Positions 31,956-40,270 of a stretch of 64,000 nucleotides of DNA are shown piece after piece. This stretch comes from Flavobacterium luteolum (GTDB lineage Bacteria; Bacteroidota; Bacteroidia; Flavobacteriales; Flavobacteriaceae): positions 1,178,001 through 1,242,000 of the forward strand of contig NZ_CP114286.1 of NCBI RefSeq assembly GCF_027111275.1, in the 5' to 3' direction. The notes under the pieces were generated by a model that was not told the origin of the DNA, did no database searches, and was given only the letters and a program-made list of their open reading frames with translations. Made by a program: the position numbers and the translations under genes. Every line of letters starts with the position of its first letter. The first letter of the stretch is position 1.

Positions 31956-33851
31956 ATGCTCGGAGCGCAGGATATTCTTCTAAAATACTGGAAACACGAC
32001 AGTTTTAGACCGTTGCAAAAAGAAATTATCGATTCGGTTCTTGAAGGACAGGATACTTTTGCAGTACTTCCGACAGGCGGAGGAAAATCGATTTGTTTTC
32101 AGGTTCCAGCCATGATGCAGGAAGGAATCTGTCTTGTTATTTCTCCTCTGATTGCTTTAATGAAAGATCAGGTTGCCAATCTGCAGAAAAGAGATATTAA
32201 AGCAATTGCTCTTACGGGCGGAATTCACACCGAAGAATTGATTGATCTTTTGGACAATTGCCAATATGGAAACTATAAATTTCTCTACTTATCGCCAGAG
32301 CGTTTGCAGTCAGATTGGATTCTGGAGCGCATTAAAAACCTTCCCATCAATTTAATTGCTATTGACGAAGCGCATTGTGTCTCGCAATGGGGTCATGATT
32401 TTAGGCCTGCATATCTTAAAATTTCGGAACTGAAAAAGTTCTTCCCTAAAATTCCGTTTTTAGCTCTGACTGCTACAGCAACTCCGAGAGTTATTGAAGA
32501 TATCAGAACGCAGTTAGAATTAAAAAATCCGAGACATTTTCAGCAGTCGTTTGAGCGAAAAAATATCGCGTACATGGTTTTTGAAGTCGAAGATAAATTA
32601 TATCGTACCGAACAAATCCTTAAAAAGAATCCGCAGCCTTCTATTATATATGTACGAAATCGCAAAGCATGTTTGAACATGTCTTCTCAATTGCAATCTT
32701 TAGGTTTTACATCAACGTATTATCACGGCGGACTTTCGTCTAAAGAAAAAGACAAAAACATGCAGTTGTGGATGTCACAGCAAGCGCAGGTTATTGTGGC
32801 AACAAATGCTTTTGGAATGGGAATTGACAAAGACAATGTTAAAACCGTTATTCATACACAGCTTCCAGAAAACATAGAAAACTATTATCAAGAGTCTGGG
32901 AGGGCGGGACGAAATGGCGAAAAAGCTTTTTCGGTTTTGCTTTACAATAATTCAGACATGATCCAAACCGAACAGCAGTTTATAAACATTCTTCCCGATA
33001 AGAAGTTTTTAAAAACTATGTACATCAAACTCTGCAATTATTTTCAGATTGCATATGGCGAAGGTCTTGATGAATCTTTTTCATTCAAGTTGAATCACTT
33101 TTGCAATAAATACGACTTCCCTACCCTTAAAACGTACAATTCTTTACAATTTTTAAATCAGCAGGGAATTATTACGATGTCTCAAGAATTCTCAGAAAAG
33201 ATTAGCGCTCAATTTTTAATAGAATCTAAAGAAGTCATTCGATACATAAGTTTGAATCCGAATGACGAAGAGATTATACTGGCTATTTTGAGAACTTATC
33301 CTGGAATTTATGACGTTAAATCTAATCTGAATCTTGGTTTAATTGCTAAAAAATCTCATCACTCGGAAGAACAAGTTACAGCACTTTTAGAGAAATTAAG
33401 AGAGAAAGAAATTATAGAATACAAGTCTAAAAACAACGACGCTACTATATTATTTAATGAAATCCGCGAGGATGATCTTACTATAAATAGAGTTTCGAAA
33501 TATTTAGAGAAACAAAACGAGGTTAAAAAAGAACAGCTTTTGTCGGTTCTTCATTATATAAAGGATAACAAAACCTGTAAAAACAGATTGGTTTTGAATT
33601 ATTTCGGAGAAGAAACAACTGAAAATTGTGGCATATGTTCTTATTGCATTACACAAAAAGGAAAAATCACTGAAGCCGATTCGATTGCAGACAAAATCCT
33701 TTCTTTGCTCAAAACAGCTTCGTTGACTTCGAGAGAAATTGAAAATCAAATCAAAATGGACACAAAAGACATTATTACGGTTCTTCAAGAATTGCTCGAA
33801 AACAATCATATCATTATACAAGCGAATAATAAATACACTTTAAAATCATAA
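31956..33851 (+). CDS. recQ: ATP-dependent DNA helicase RecQ
   Basis: 631-residue 3'-to-5' DNA helicase for recombination repair. Helicase motifs: Walker A LPTGGGKSICFQVPA (about 38-52), DEAH box AIDEAHCVSQWGHDFRPAY (about 133-151), TATATPRV and motif VI YYQESGRAGRNGE (about 308-320). A zinc-binding RQC segment shows CKNRLVLNYFGE followed by CGICSYC (about 545-570). The tail ends in a winged-helix-like region, and an HRDC domain is not obvious. The stop overlaps the fmt start by one base, so the two are translationally coupled. Confidence 0.95.
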   Translation: MLGAQDILLKYWKHDSFRPLQKEIIDSVLEGQDTFAVLPTGGGKSICFQVPAMMQEGICLVISPLIALMKDQVANLQKRDIKAIALTGGIHTEELIDLLDNCQYGNYKFLYLSPERLQSDWILERIKNLPINLIAIDEAHCVSQWGHDFRPAYLKISELKKFFPKIPFLALTATATPRVIEDIRTQLELKNPRHFQQSFERKNIAYMVFEVEDKLYRTEQILKKNPQPSIIYVRNRKACLNMSSQLQSLGFTSTYYHGGLSSKEKDKNMQLWMSQQAQVIVATNAFGMGIDKDNVKTVIHTQLPENIENYYQESGRAGRNGEKAFSVLLYNNSDMIQTEQQFINILPDKKFLKTMYIKLCNYFQIAYGEGLDESFSFKLNHFCNKYDFPTLKTYNSLQFLNQQGIITMSQEFSEKISAQFLIESKEVIRYISLNPNDEEIILAILRTYPGIYDVKSNLNLGLIAKKSHHSEEQVTALLEKLREKEIIEYKSKNNDATILFNEIREDDLTINRVSKYLEKQNEVKKEQLLSVLHYIKDNKTCKNRLVLNYFGEETTENCGICSYCITQKGKITEADSIADKILSLLKTASLTSREIENQIKMDTKDIITVLQELLENNHIIIQANNKYTLKS

Positions 33852-34798
33852 TGGAGAAATTGAGAATTATATTTATGGGAACGCCAGAATTTGCCGTTGG
33901 CATTTTGGATACCATTATTAAAAATAACTATGACGTTGTTGGCGTAATTACTGCTGCAGACAAACCAGCGGGACGCGGACAAAAAATAAAATATTCAGCT
34001 GTAAAAGAATATGCGCTTGCCAACAACCTTACTCTGTTACAGCCAACCAATTTAAAAGACGAAAATTTTTTAGCAGAATTAAAAGCGTTAAATGCTAATC
34101 TACAAATCGTAGTTGCTTTTAGAATGCTGCCAAAAGTCGTTTGGGAAATGCCAAGTTTAGGCACTTTTAATCTTCATGCTTCTTTATTGCCAAATTATCG
34201 AGGAGCTGCTCCTATCAACTGGGCTATTATTAATGGAGAAACTAAAACTGGTGTTACAACATTCTTTATTGATGATAAAATTGATACCGGAGCTATGATT
34301 TTAAATTCTGAAATCAATATTGAACCAGAAGAAACGGCAGGACAACTGCATGATCGTTTAATGCATTTAGGAAGCACAACTGTAATTGATACTTTAAAAA
34401 TTATTGAAAACGGAAATGTAACCACAACAATCCAAGAAGATAGCGACGATATTAAAACGGCATACAAACTAAATAAAGAAAACTGCAAAATTGATTGGAC
34501 AAAATCTGGAGCAGAAATTAATAACTTGATTCGCGGTTTAAGTCCGTATCCTGCTTCTTGGTGCTATCTAAAAGACCAAAATGAAGAACTTAACATCAAA
34601 ATTTACGAGGCAAAACTACTCTCAGAATCACATTCTTATGAGACCGGAAAGTTAATTAGCGGTAAAAAAGAAATCAAGATTGCAATAAAAGAGGGCTTTA
34701 TTCAGTTATTAAGTCTACAATTTCCAGGAAAAAAGAGAATGCTTGCTTCAGAATTATTAAATGGAGTGAGTTTTTCAGATGCTGCAAAAGTGTATTAA
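33851..34798 (+). CDS. fmt: Methionyl-tRNA formyltransferase
   Basis: 315-residue enzyme adding a formyl group from 10-formyl-tetrahydrofolate to initiator Met-tRNA. The N-terminal fold begins LRIIFMGTPEFAVGILD. The signature HASLLPNYRGAAPINWAI (about 109-126) holds the catalytic His, and TGVTTFFIDDKIDTGAMI follows. The C-terminal OB-like domain is about 205-315. Normal length. ATG overlaps the recQ stop (TAATG-type overlap), so it is in one operon with recQ. Confidence 0.97.
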   Translation: MEKLRIIFMGTPEFAVGILDTIIKNNYDVVGVITAADKPAGRGQKIKYSAVKEYALANNLTLLQPTNLKDENFLAELKALNANLQIVVAFRMLPKVVWEMPSLGTFNLHASLLPNYRGAAPINWAIINGETKTGVTTFFIDDKIDTGAMILNSEINIEPEETAGQLHDRLMHLGSTTVIDTLKIIENGNVTTTIQEDSDDIKTAYKLNKENCKIDWTKSGAEINNLIRGLSPYPASWCYLKDQNEELNIKIYEAKLLSESHSYETGKLISGKKEIKIAIKEGFIQLLSLQFPGKKRMLASELLNGVSFSDAAKVY

Positions 34799-34904
34799 GG
34801 TCAGTAAAACAGGGGTTTGTACCTGTTTTTAATCGATAAACAACACTCTTTATGAACAAAAAAAGCAAGTTATTAACAATTTTTGCTAAAAATAAAGAAA
34901 ACAC

Positions 34905-34934
34905 TTGCACGCAACGGATTTCCTACTAAATTTG
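34905..34934 (+). promoter_or_regulatory. Promoter of the HU gene
   Basis: TTG (34905-34907), 19-nt spacer, TAAATTTG (34927-34934), 45 nt before the ATG at 34979. Confidence 0.8.
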
Positions 34935-34978
34935 TGTATTAACAATTTTTTTTAACCAACAATTAATAACTAATTATT

Positions 34979-35251
34979 ATGAACAAATCAGAATTAATCG
35001 ATGCTATCGCTGCTGATGCAGGAATTACAAAAGCTGCGGCTAAATTAGCTTTGGAGTCTTTTTTAGGTAATGTAGGAACTACTTTGAAAAAAGGAGGAAG
35101 AGTTTCATTAGTAGGTTTCGGATCATGGTCAGTATCTTCTAGAGCTGCTAGAGACGGTAGAAACCCTCAAACAGGAAAAACTATCAAAATCGCAGCTAAA
35201 AACGTTGTAAAATTTAAAGCTGGTGCTGAATTAGAAGGTGCAGTGAACTAA
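34979..35251 (+). CDS. hup: HU family nucleoid protein
   Basis: 90-residue DNA-bending histone-like protein acting as a dimer on the nucleoid. MNKSELIDAIAADAGITKAAAKLALESF (helices, about 1-28) is followed by the beta arm FGSWSVSSRAARDGRNPQTGKTI with the conserved RxxRxGRNPxTG tip that inserts into the minor groove. Full length and strong match. Own consensus promoter and terminator suggest high expression. Confidence 0.97.
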   Translation: MNKSELIDAIAADAGITKAAAKLALESFLGNVGTTLKKGGRVSLVGFGSWSVSSRAARDGRNPQTGKTIKIAAKNVVKFKAGAELEGAVN

Positions 35252-35283
35252 GTAAGAAAGTTCTCTAAACTTATAATATAATT

Positions 35284-35310
35284 AAAACCTTCCTTCTGGA
35301 AGGTTTTTTT
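35284..35310 (+). terminator. Terminator of the HU gene
   Basis: AAAACCTTCC, loop TTCT, GGAAGGTTTTTTT. Confidence 0.9.
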
Positions 35311-35379
35311 ATGCGGTTTAACGATTTTTTTTGTGATTTTAATTTTTTTATGATTAAATTTAATAAAAATTGTAACCGT

Positions 35380-35940
35380 ATGATTTCAGAAAAATTAAAA
35401 AAAGGACACCTGCTTATTGCCGAGCCTTCAATAATTGGAGATTTATCTTTTAATAGATCGGTAATTTTATTAGCAGACCATAACAAAGAAGGATCAATAG
35501 GTTTTATAATTAACAAGCCATTAAAATATACCATTAATGACTTGATTCCTGAGATTGATGCTAACTTTAAGATATATAACGGCGGCCCTGTAGAACAAGA
35601 CAACCTTTATTTTATTCACAATATTCCTGAGTTGATCCCAAATAGTGTTGAGATTTCAAACGGGATTTATTGGGGTGGAGATTTTGAGTCAACCAAAGAC
35701 TTAATAAACAACGGATCTATTAGTAAAAATAATATTCGTTTTTTCTTAGGTTATACTGGCTGGGAAGAAAATCAGCTTGAGAATGAGATGCAAGGAAACT
35801 CTTGGATTATTGCTGATAATAATTACAAAAATAAAATTATCGGAAAATCGACTACCCATTTTTGGAAAGAGCAGATTATTGAGCTTGGCGGTGATTATCT
35901 TATTTGGTCAAACGCACCAGAAAATCCATATCTGAATTAA
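35380..35940 (+). CDS. YqgE/AlgH family protein
   Basis: 186-residue protein of the YqgE/AlgH family. Family features: KGHLLIAEPSIIGDLSFNRSVILLADHN (about 6-33), GFIINKPL and YNGGPVEQDNLYFIHN. The biochemical role is not settled; the AlgH name comes from a link to alginate control in Pseudomonas. The open frame extends upstream to an ATG at 35311, directly after the HU terminator, but the extra 23 residues (Phe/Asn-rich) are not seen in the family, so the ATG at 35380 is used. The stop overlaps that of the convergent class IV aminotransferase. Confidence 0.9.
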   Translation: MISEKLKKGHLLIAEPSIIGDLSFNRSVILLADHNKEGSIGFIINKPLKYTINDLIPEIDANFKIYNGGPVEQDNLYFIHNIPELIPNSVEISNGIYWGGDFESTKDLINNGSISKNNIRFFLGYTGWEENQLENEMQGNSWIIADNNYKNKIIGKSTTHFWKEQIIELGGDYLIWSNAPENPYLN

Positions 35941-36773
35941 TTTTCAGAAATGGATTCGTTTAGTCGCTGCACTAATAAATGAGCCAGATTTGTTGTAAAC
36001 TCCTTTTTTCGATATTTAGTTATCGGCTGTATTCCCGTGATTACATTAGTCAGAAATAATTCGTCTGCTTTTTGAAGATCAAAAGGCGAAATTATGTCTT
36101 CTACAACTTCTATGCCTTCAACTTTTTTAGCCAATGCTAAAATTTGCTTGCGCATAATCCCGTTTAAAGCACCTTCTGAAACTGGAGGTGTAATAAGCTT
36201 GTTACCTGTTACCATAAAAATATTCCCCTGAAGTGCTTCTACAACATTTTTACTATCATTCAGTAAAATACAATTTGCAAGATCATTTTCACTTGCATAA
36301 ATACTTCCTGTAATATTGATCATCTTATTTGTTGTTTTAAGAGATGATAATAATTGTTTTGTTACATAGAAGTCTTTATACAAATCTACTTCGTATTCGT
36401 TTGTATTTATACTGTAGGCTTTATTTCCAAGAGAAATGGCGTTGATTAAGAATGAAATATCATTGCTTTTTGGAAGATACAAACCGCCATCATTTCTGAA
36501 AACAGTAATCCTTGCACGTGCTGAAGAGGCAATATTTAATTGATTAACCAAATTAAGAATTTGCTCTTCAAAATATTCCATTGTAAAATCCATAGGAATC
36601 GTCATTCTGACTACACGCATTGAAGCCATTAATCTAAAATAATGATCTTCAAGGAACAAGATTTTTCCGTTGACAATTTTTACTGTTTCGAATATTCCGT
36701 CACCATATAAAAAAGCGCGGTTTAGAGTTAGTATATTATCTTCCTTCGCTATATTTCCGTTAAAATTAATCAT
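35937..36773 (-). CDS. Class IV PLP aminotransferase (branched-chain or aminodeoxychorismate lyase-like)
   Basis: 278-residue fold-type IV PLP enzyme. FLYGDGIFETVKIVNGKILFLEDHYFRL (about 22-49) and the Lys in a segment near 145-150 (SLKTTNKMINITGSIYA) match the family, as does TPPVSEGALNGIMR (about 194-207). Members are branched-chain amino acid aminotransferase, D-amino acid transaminase or 4-amino-4-deoxychorismate lyase; this length and sequence do not settle which. Stop overlaps the YqgE stop by four bases. The start codon directly follows the T run of the upstream START-like gene's terminator. Confidence 0.88.
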   Translation of the reverse strand: MINFNGNIAKEDNILTLNRAFLYGDGIFETVKIVNGKILFLEDHYFRLMASMRVVRMTIPMDFTMEYFEEQILNLVNQLNIASSARARITVFRNDGGLYLPKSNDISFLINAISLGNKAYSINTNEYEVDLYKDFYVTKQLLSSLKTTNKMINITGSIYASENDLANCILLNDSKNVVEALQGNIFMVTGNKLITPPVSEGALNGIMRKQILALAKKVEGIEVVEDIISPFDLQKADELFLTNVITGIQPITKYRKKEFTTNLAHLLVQRLNESISEN

Positions 36774-36807
36774 AAAAAAACCCTGAATTTTGTTCAGGGC
36801 AAATATA
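36774..36807 (-). promoter_or_regulatory. Terminator fused with the promoter of the class IV aminotransferase
   Basis: On the minus strand: TATATTTG (36807-36800), then CCCTGAA, loop, TTCAGGG (36799-36781), then a T run ending at the ATG (36773). The hairpin ends the START-like transcript, while the -7 box would start transcription inside the hairpin. Confidence 0.65.
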
Positions 36808-36827
36808 AGGTATAAAATAGACTTTTA

Positions 36828-37220
36828 CTAAACAGATCCTATAAGATGTTTTAGATCTGAGATTTGATTCTCCCACAATTGTTTAGCTTCACCCAATTCA
36901 TCTTTATCGGCAAAATCAACTACCATAAGCGATACATCTTTAGTCAATTCATCTACTAAAATATGAAGTTCAAAAAAGTACTCAGTATCCTTACTGCTGT
37001 CATCAACCCATTTAAACTTTACTTTTTCTCCAGATTTTTTTGAAGCTAGACGCGCTTTTTCTTGTGAATCATTCCACATAAAGGTAAAAAACTCACCTCT
37101 TGAATTAACATTGTCAGCAAACCATTCTTGTAAACCTGACGGAGTTGATATATATTGATACAATAATTGCGGCGAAGAATTGATCGGAAACTCGATTTCG
37201 TAACGTATTTTTGAATCCAT
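36828..37220 (-). CDS. START-like domain protein
   Basis: 130-residue cytoplasmic protein resembling SRPBCC/START lipid-binding folds: YEIEFPINSSPQLLYQYISTPSGLQEWFAD (about 6-35) with SGEKVKFKWVDDSSKD and a C-terminal helix. The family is common in Bacteroidota; the ligand is unknown. Some relatives bind hydrophobic ligands in a cavity. It has its own TATATTTC-like box just upstream and ends before the terminator shared with the aminotransferase promoter. Confidence 0.85.
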   Translation of the reverse strand: MDSKIRYEIEFPINSSPQLLYQYISTPSGLQEWFADNVNSRGEFFTFMWNDSQEKARLASKKSGEKVKFKWVDDSSKDTEYFFELHILVDELTKDVSLMVVDFADKDELGEAKQLWENQISDLKHLIGSV

Positions 37221-37307
37221 GTGCTACTTTTAATTTTTTCGAAATATAAGAATATATGTCCAAAAACAATGCATTTTTAAAAATATTTTTTTTTCTTCAT
37301 TTTATGC

Positions 37308-37337
37308 TTGTATGCTTTAATAATATTTATATCTTTG
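37308..37337 (+). promoter_or_regulatory. Promoter of tRNA-Met
   Basis: TTG (37308-37310), 19-nt spacer, TATCTTTG (37330-37337), 33 nt before the tRNA. Confidence 0.75.
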
Positions 37338-37370
37338 CACCCGCAATCAGGAATTCATGATAGCAGTCCA

Positions 37371-37444
37371 GGCGAGGTAGCTCAGTTGGTTAGAGCGCAG
37401 GATTCATAACCCTGAGGTCACGGGTTCAACTCCCGTCCTCGCTA
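37371..37444 (+). tRNA. tRNA-Met (CAT anticodon)
   Basis: 74 nt folding as a cloverleaf: acceptor GGCGAGG/CCTCGCT (G-T at the first pair), D arm GCTC/GAGC, anticodon stem CAGGA/CCCTG with loop TTCATAA, T arm ACGGG/CCCGT with loop TTCAACT, discriminator A. The CCA end is not encoded. The base pair next to the anticodon loop is an A-C mismatch. The first-pair G-T and lack of three G-C pairs below the loop argue for elongator rather than initiator Met; a lysidine-modified tRNA-Ile2, which also has CAT, is not excluded. Confidence 0.9.
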
Positions 37445-37453
37445 CTAGAAGGT

Positions 37454-37487
37454 AAAACCCTTAGACAGAAATGTTTAAGGGTTTTTT
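37454..37487 (+). terminator. Terminator of tRNA-Met
   Basis: AAAACCCTTA and TAAGGGTTTTTT, just after the tRNA. Confidence 0.85.
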
Positions 37488-37519
37488 ATTATTTTTAAAT
37501 AAAAAACAATCCTAATTTT

Positions 37520-37930
37520 ATGGAAGGAGAAATTAATTTAAGTACTATTTTAAAGAATCTTAATCCTGTTCTTAATGAAGGAAAATATGTTTTTACAAAA
37601 GTTGATGCTCTAGATCAGATTCCTTTTTCAAAGATTTTGTTTCTATTTAAAGAAAAAGAAGGAATCACTTTAGTATTAGAAAAACACTTTGCAGAAGAAC
37701 TAAATCTTACTTTCTCTTATATTGCTTCTTGGATAACTTTAGAAATTCATTCTTCTTTGGCCGCTGTAGGTTTAACTGCTGCGTTTTCTCAAGCATTAGG
37801 AAATGCAAATATTAGCTGCAATGTTGTCGCGGCATATTTACACGACCATATCTTTGTTGATGAGAATGATGCTGTGAAAGCAATGGAAGTACTCCTGAAA
37901 TTAAAACAAGAAAGTAAAAATTCTTTGTAA
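37520..37930 (+). CDS. ACT domain-containing protein
   Basis: 136-residue cytoplasmic protein with two ACT-like halves: an N-terminal YVFTKVDALDQIPFSKILFLFKEKEGITLVL (split here over about 22-52) and a C-terminal SLAAVGLTAAFSQALGNANISCNVVAAYLHDHIFVDE-like segment (about 78-115). ACT domains bind amino acids and control linked enzymes; a free-standing pair like this may sense an amino acid. The partner enzyme is unknown. No operon partner within 70 bp. Confidence 0.8.
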   Translation: MEGEINLSTILKNLNPVLNEGKYVFTKVDALDQIPFSKILFLFKEKEGITLVLEKHFAEELNLTFSYIASWITLEIHSSLAAVGLTAAFSQALGNANISCNVVAAYLHDHIFVDENDAVKAMEVLLKLKQESKNSL

Positions 37931-38001
37931 TTAAAAAATCAAAAAATAACCGCAATAACTCCCATTAAAATAGTTATTTTGCAGATGCAATTTTATAACA
38001 T

Positions 38002-38259
38002 ATGGACATAGTAAAATTTAAGATCACATCTAAAACGATCAAAGTAGAAGTACGCAATTCTAACAATTATGTTTTTAATTTCAATACTGCTTTGGATATT
38101 GCCAAAGAAGATAAAGATGTTTTATTAAAACTTTACAATGCATTAGATCTTCTTTTTAAGAAAGAGCAAATTAGCGAAAACAAAAATTACATTTCGCCAA
38201 ATCAGACTAATATATTAGACCAGATTTCTGCCGCAGATTTGGAAAAGGAAAACCAATAA
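38002..38259 (+). CDS. Small conserved-looking protein of unknown function
   Basis: 85-residue cytoplasmic protein, MDIVKFKITSKTIKVEVRNSNNYV at the N-terminus, a helical middle (about 30-58; DIAKEDKDVLLKLYNALDLL) and an acidic tail. No signal peptide or membrane segment, and I recognise no family. A clear terminator (38303-38343) follows. Codon use and composition are like the neighbours, so it is probably a real gene; moderate confidence only because it is short. Confidence 0.6.
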   Translation: MDIVKFKITSKTIKVEVRNSNNYVFNFNTALDIAKEDKDVLLKLYNALDLLFKKEQISENKNYISPNQTNILDQISAADLEKENQ

Positions 38260-38302
38260 TTGTTTTTATTGTCCTTTCCTTAATACTTAATTAAAAGAAT
38301 AC

Positions 38303-38343
38303 CAAAAGTCCTTGAATAAAACATTCAGGGACTTTCTTTTTTT
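38303..38343 (+). terminator. Terminator after the 85-residue protein
   Basis: AAAAGTCCTTGAAT and ATTCAGGGACTTT followed by a T run. Confidence 0.85.
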
Positions 38344-38380
38344 CCTGCTATTTTCTCTTCTCGTCAAAAAGCAGTAATTT

Positions 38381-38445
38381 TATCTGTATCCATAAAAAAA
38401 GCATTTTCTGTATCTGTACCCAAATTTTTAATAGCAATAATTTTG
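38381..38445 (+). promoter_or_regulatory. Candidate MocR-type operator and promoter
   Basis: Two direct copies TATCTGTATCC (38381-38391) and TATCTGTACCC (38411-38421), 30 nt apart, lie upstream of a TAATTTTG -7 box (38438-38445). There is no -33 TTG, which suggests activator dependence. MocR proteins of the PLP group commonly bind such direct repeats, and the MocR gene is second in the operon. Confidence 0.45.
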
Positions 38446-38456
38446 CTAAAAAAGAT

Positions 38457-38825
38457 ATGGAACCTAAAGCAGTAACACAGAAAAAAACAACATTTAGAGA
38501 AGTTTATGTATTTGATATGGAGATTCTGCAAAACATCTTCATTCAGAACATGCGTGAAAAAGCTGAAGATAAAATGATTTTTGGAATGCCTTTTCTTCTC
38601 TGCGAAAAAGACAATGAAATAAATTCGTTTGCCAGTTTAGTATTGGATGAAAATAATGAAATCGGATTTAAAATTTATGATAACGGAAGTTTGACAAATG
38701 AAGACAAAGCAGCATTTAATGAATACATCAAAAATTTTCTAACGAAAAAAAGAAGTGCCAATTTTAATAATGCTGAACAACTAAAAAAAAGTACCGAACA
38801 TTTTATTCATTATTTAAACCTTTAA
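38457..38825 (+). CDS. Unknown protein at the head of the MocR operon
   Basis: 122-residue cytoplasmic protein, mixed alpha/beta with charged ends (MEPKAVTQKKTTFREVYVFDMEIL; FHYLNL-like C-terminus in the form HFIHYLNL). I do not recognise a family. It begins 12 nt after a -7 box and lies 19 bp upstream of the MocR gene, so the two are co-transcribed. It may be a target or partner of the MocR-controlled pathway. Confidence 0.6.
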   Translation: MEPKAVTQKKTTFREVYVFDMEILQNIFIQNMREKAEDKMIFGMPFLLCEKDNEINSFASLVLDENNEIGFKIYDNGSLTNEDKAAFNEYIKNFLTKKRSANFNNAEQLKKSTEHFIHYLNL

Positions 38826-38844
38826 ACGCTTAAGAAAAAGCACA

Positions 38845-40263
38845 ATGAAGAATCAAGAAACATTATATTTAAAAATTGCAAAAATCATTGAAGATCAAAT
38901 TCACACTGAAACTTTAATGCTTGGCGACAAACTGCCTTCTGTACGAAGTGCACAGAAACTATATAATGTTAGTCTTAATACCATTAAACAAGCGTATTTA
39001 GAACTCGAAAGCCGTTCTCTCATAGAATCTCGTCCAAAAACGGGATATTATGTAAGCAAAAGTTCACAACGCACAACAGCACTTCCAACAATTGCGAGTA
39101 TAAACAATCATGAAACAGAAAATACACCCGAGGAGCTTATTGATAAAGTTTTCGGTACCATCAATCAAACCGATGTAACACAATTTGCACTTGGATTACC
39201 TGGGAAAAATTTTCTTCCAATTGCAAAACTTAACAAAGGAATCATCAATGCTGTACGAAATAGAAGTGACGCCGGCACAACCTATGAACCCGTTCAAGGA
39301 TCTGAAGAACTTCGACGTGCCATTGCAAAATGGGCACTTGTTATGGAAGGAAAAATTACAGAAGATGATCTTGTAATTACTTCTGGCGCTATGCACGCCA
39401 TGTACAATGCGCTTATGGCCACGACATCTCCTGGAGATAGCGTTGCTGTAGAAAGTCCTGCTTATTTTGGAATACTTCAAGCCATTAAGGCATTAGGTTT
39501 AAAAGCTGTTGAAATTCCGACCCATCCTTTGTATGGAATAGATCTCGACGCTTTAAAAAAAGTAATACCTGAAATAAAGGCCTGTTGTTTTGTTACCAAT
39601 TTTAATAATCCGATGGGGTTTCAAATGCCTGATGAAAACAAACAAGAACTGGTACGACTGATAACACAATATAATATTCCATTAATTGAAGACGATATTT
39701 ACGGTAATCTTTACTTTGGTTCAGAGCGCCCGAAACCTTGTAAATTTTATGACGAAGCTGGTTTGGTTTTGTGGATCGGATCTGTCTCTAAAACTCTCGC
39801 ACCAGGTTATCGTGTTGGATGGATTGCTCCTGGAAAATTTAAAGATAAAATTATACGTCAAAAGTTGGTTCAAACGGTTTGTAATTCATCTTTATACTCA
39901 GATGTTATCGCAGATTTCTTAGAGCATGGACGTTACGATCATCATCTGAGGTCTTTTAGAAATAAGCTTTACAATAATTACCTTCAGATTAGTCGTGCCG
40001 TAGAATCTTATTTTCCAGACAACACCAAAATAGCGCAACCTAAAGGCGGTTTTATGTTATGGTTGGAATTGGATGAAAGAATTTCTACAACAGAATTATA
40101 CAACACTGCCCTAGCCCAAAAAATCGTCTTTGCGCCAGGAAGAATTTTTTCGCAGTACAATCAATACAACAACTGCATGCGATTAACCTATGTCTTAGAA
40201 TGGAATGAACGAGTAGATTCTGATTTGGAAAAATTGGGCAGAATAATAAAAAACAGTATTTAG
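38845..40263 (+). CDS. MocR family regulator (GntR winged helix fused to aminotransferase)
   Basis: 472-residue transcription regulator: an N-terminal GntR winged helix-turn-helix (about 1-75; KLPSVRSAQKLYNVSLNTIKQAYLELESR) joined to a fold-type I aminotransferase domain (about 110-470). The PLP Lys is seen in IGSVSKTLAPGYRVGW near 315. Such proteins sense PLP or an amino compound rather than catalyse metabolism. It is 19 bp after the unknown protein and 7 bp before a GNAT gene that is broken by one extra base. A second MocR with a GNAT pair is at 50-52.6 kb. Confidence 0.9.
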   Translation: MKNQETLYLKIAKIIEDQIHTETLMLGDKLPSVRSAQKLYNVSLNTIKQAYLELESRSLIESRPKTGYYVSKSSQRTTALPTIASINNHETENTPEELIDKVFGTINQTDVTQFALGLPGKNFLPIAKLNKGIINAVRNRSDAGTTYEPVQGSEELRRAIAKWALVMEGKITEDDLVITSGAMHAMYNALMATTSPGDSVAVESPAYFGILQAIKALGLKAVEIPTHPLYGIDLDALKKVIPEIKACCFVTNFNNPMGFQMPDENKQELVRLITQYNIPLIEDDIYGNLYFGSERPKPCKFYDEAGLVLWIGSVSKTLAPGYRVGWIAPGKFKDKIIRQKLVQTVCNSSLYSDVIADFLEHGRYDHHLRSFRNKLYNNYLQISRAVESYFPDNTKIAQPKGGFMLWLELDERISTTELYNTALAQKIVFAPGRIFSQYNQYNNCMRLTYVLEWNERVDSDLEKLGRIIKNSI

Positions 40264-40270
40264 CAGCATT

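Noticed and set aside
37371..37444. Initiator tRNA-fMet
   Set aside because: The anticodon stem lacks the three G-C pairs of initiators, and the first acceptor pair is G-T rather than unpaired; elongator Met is more likely.
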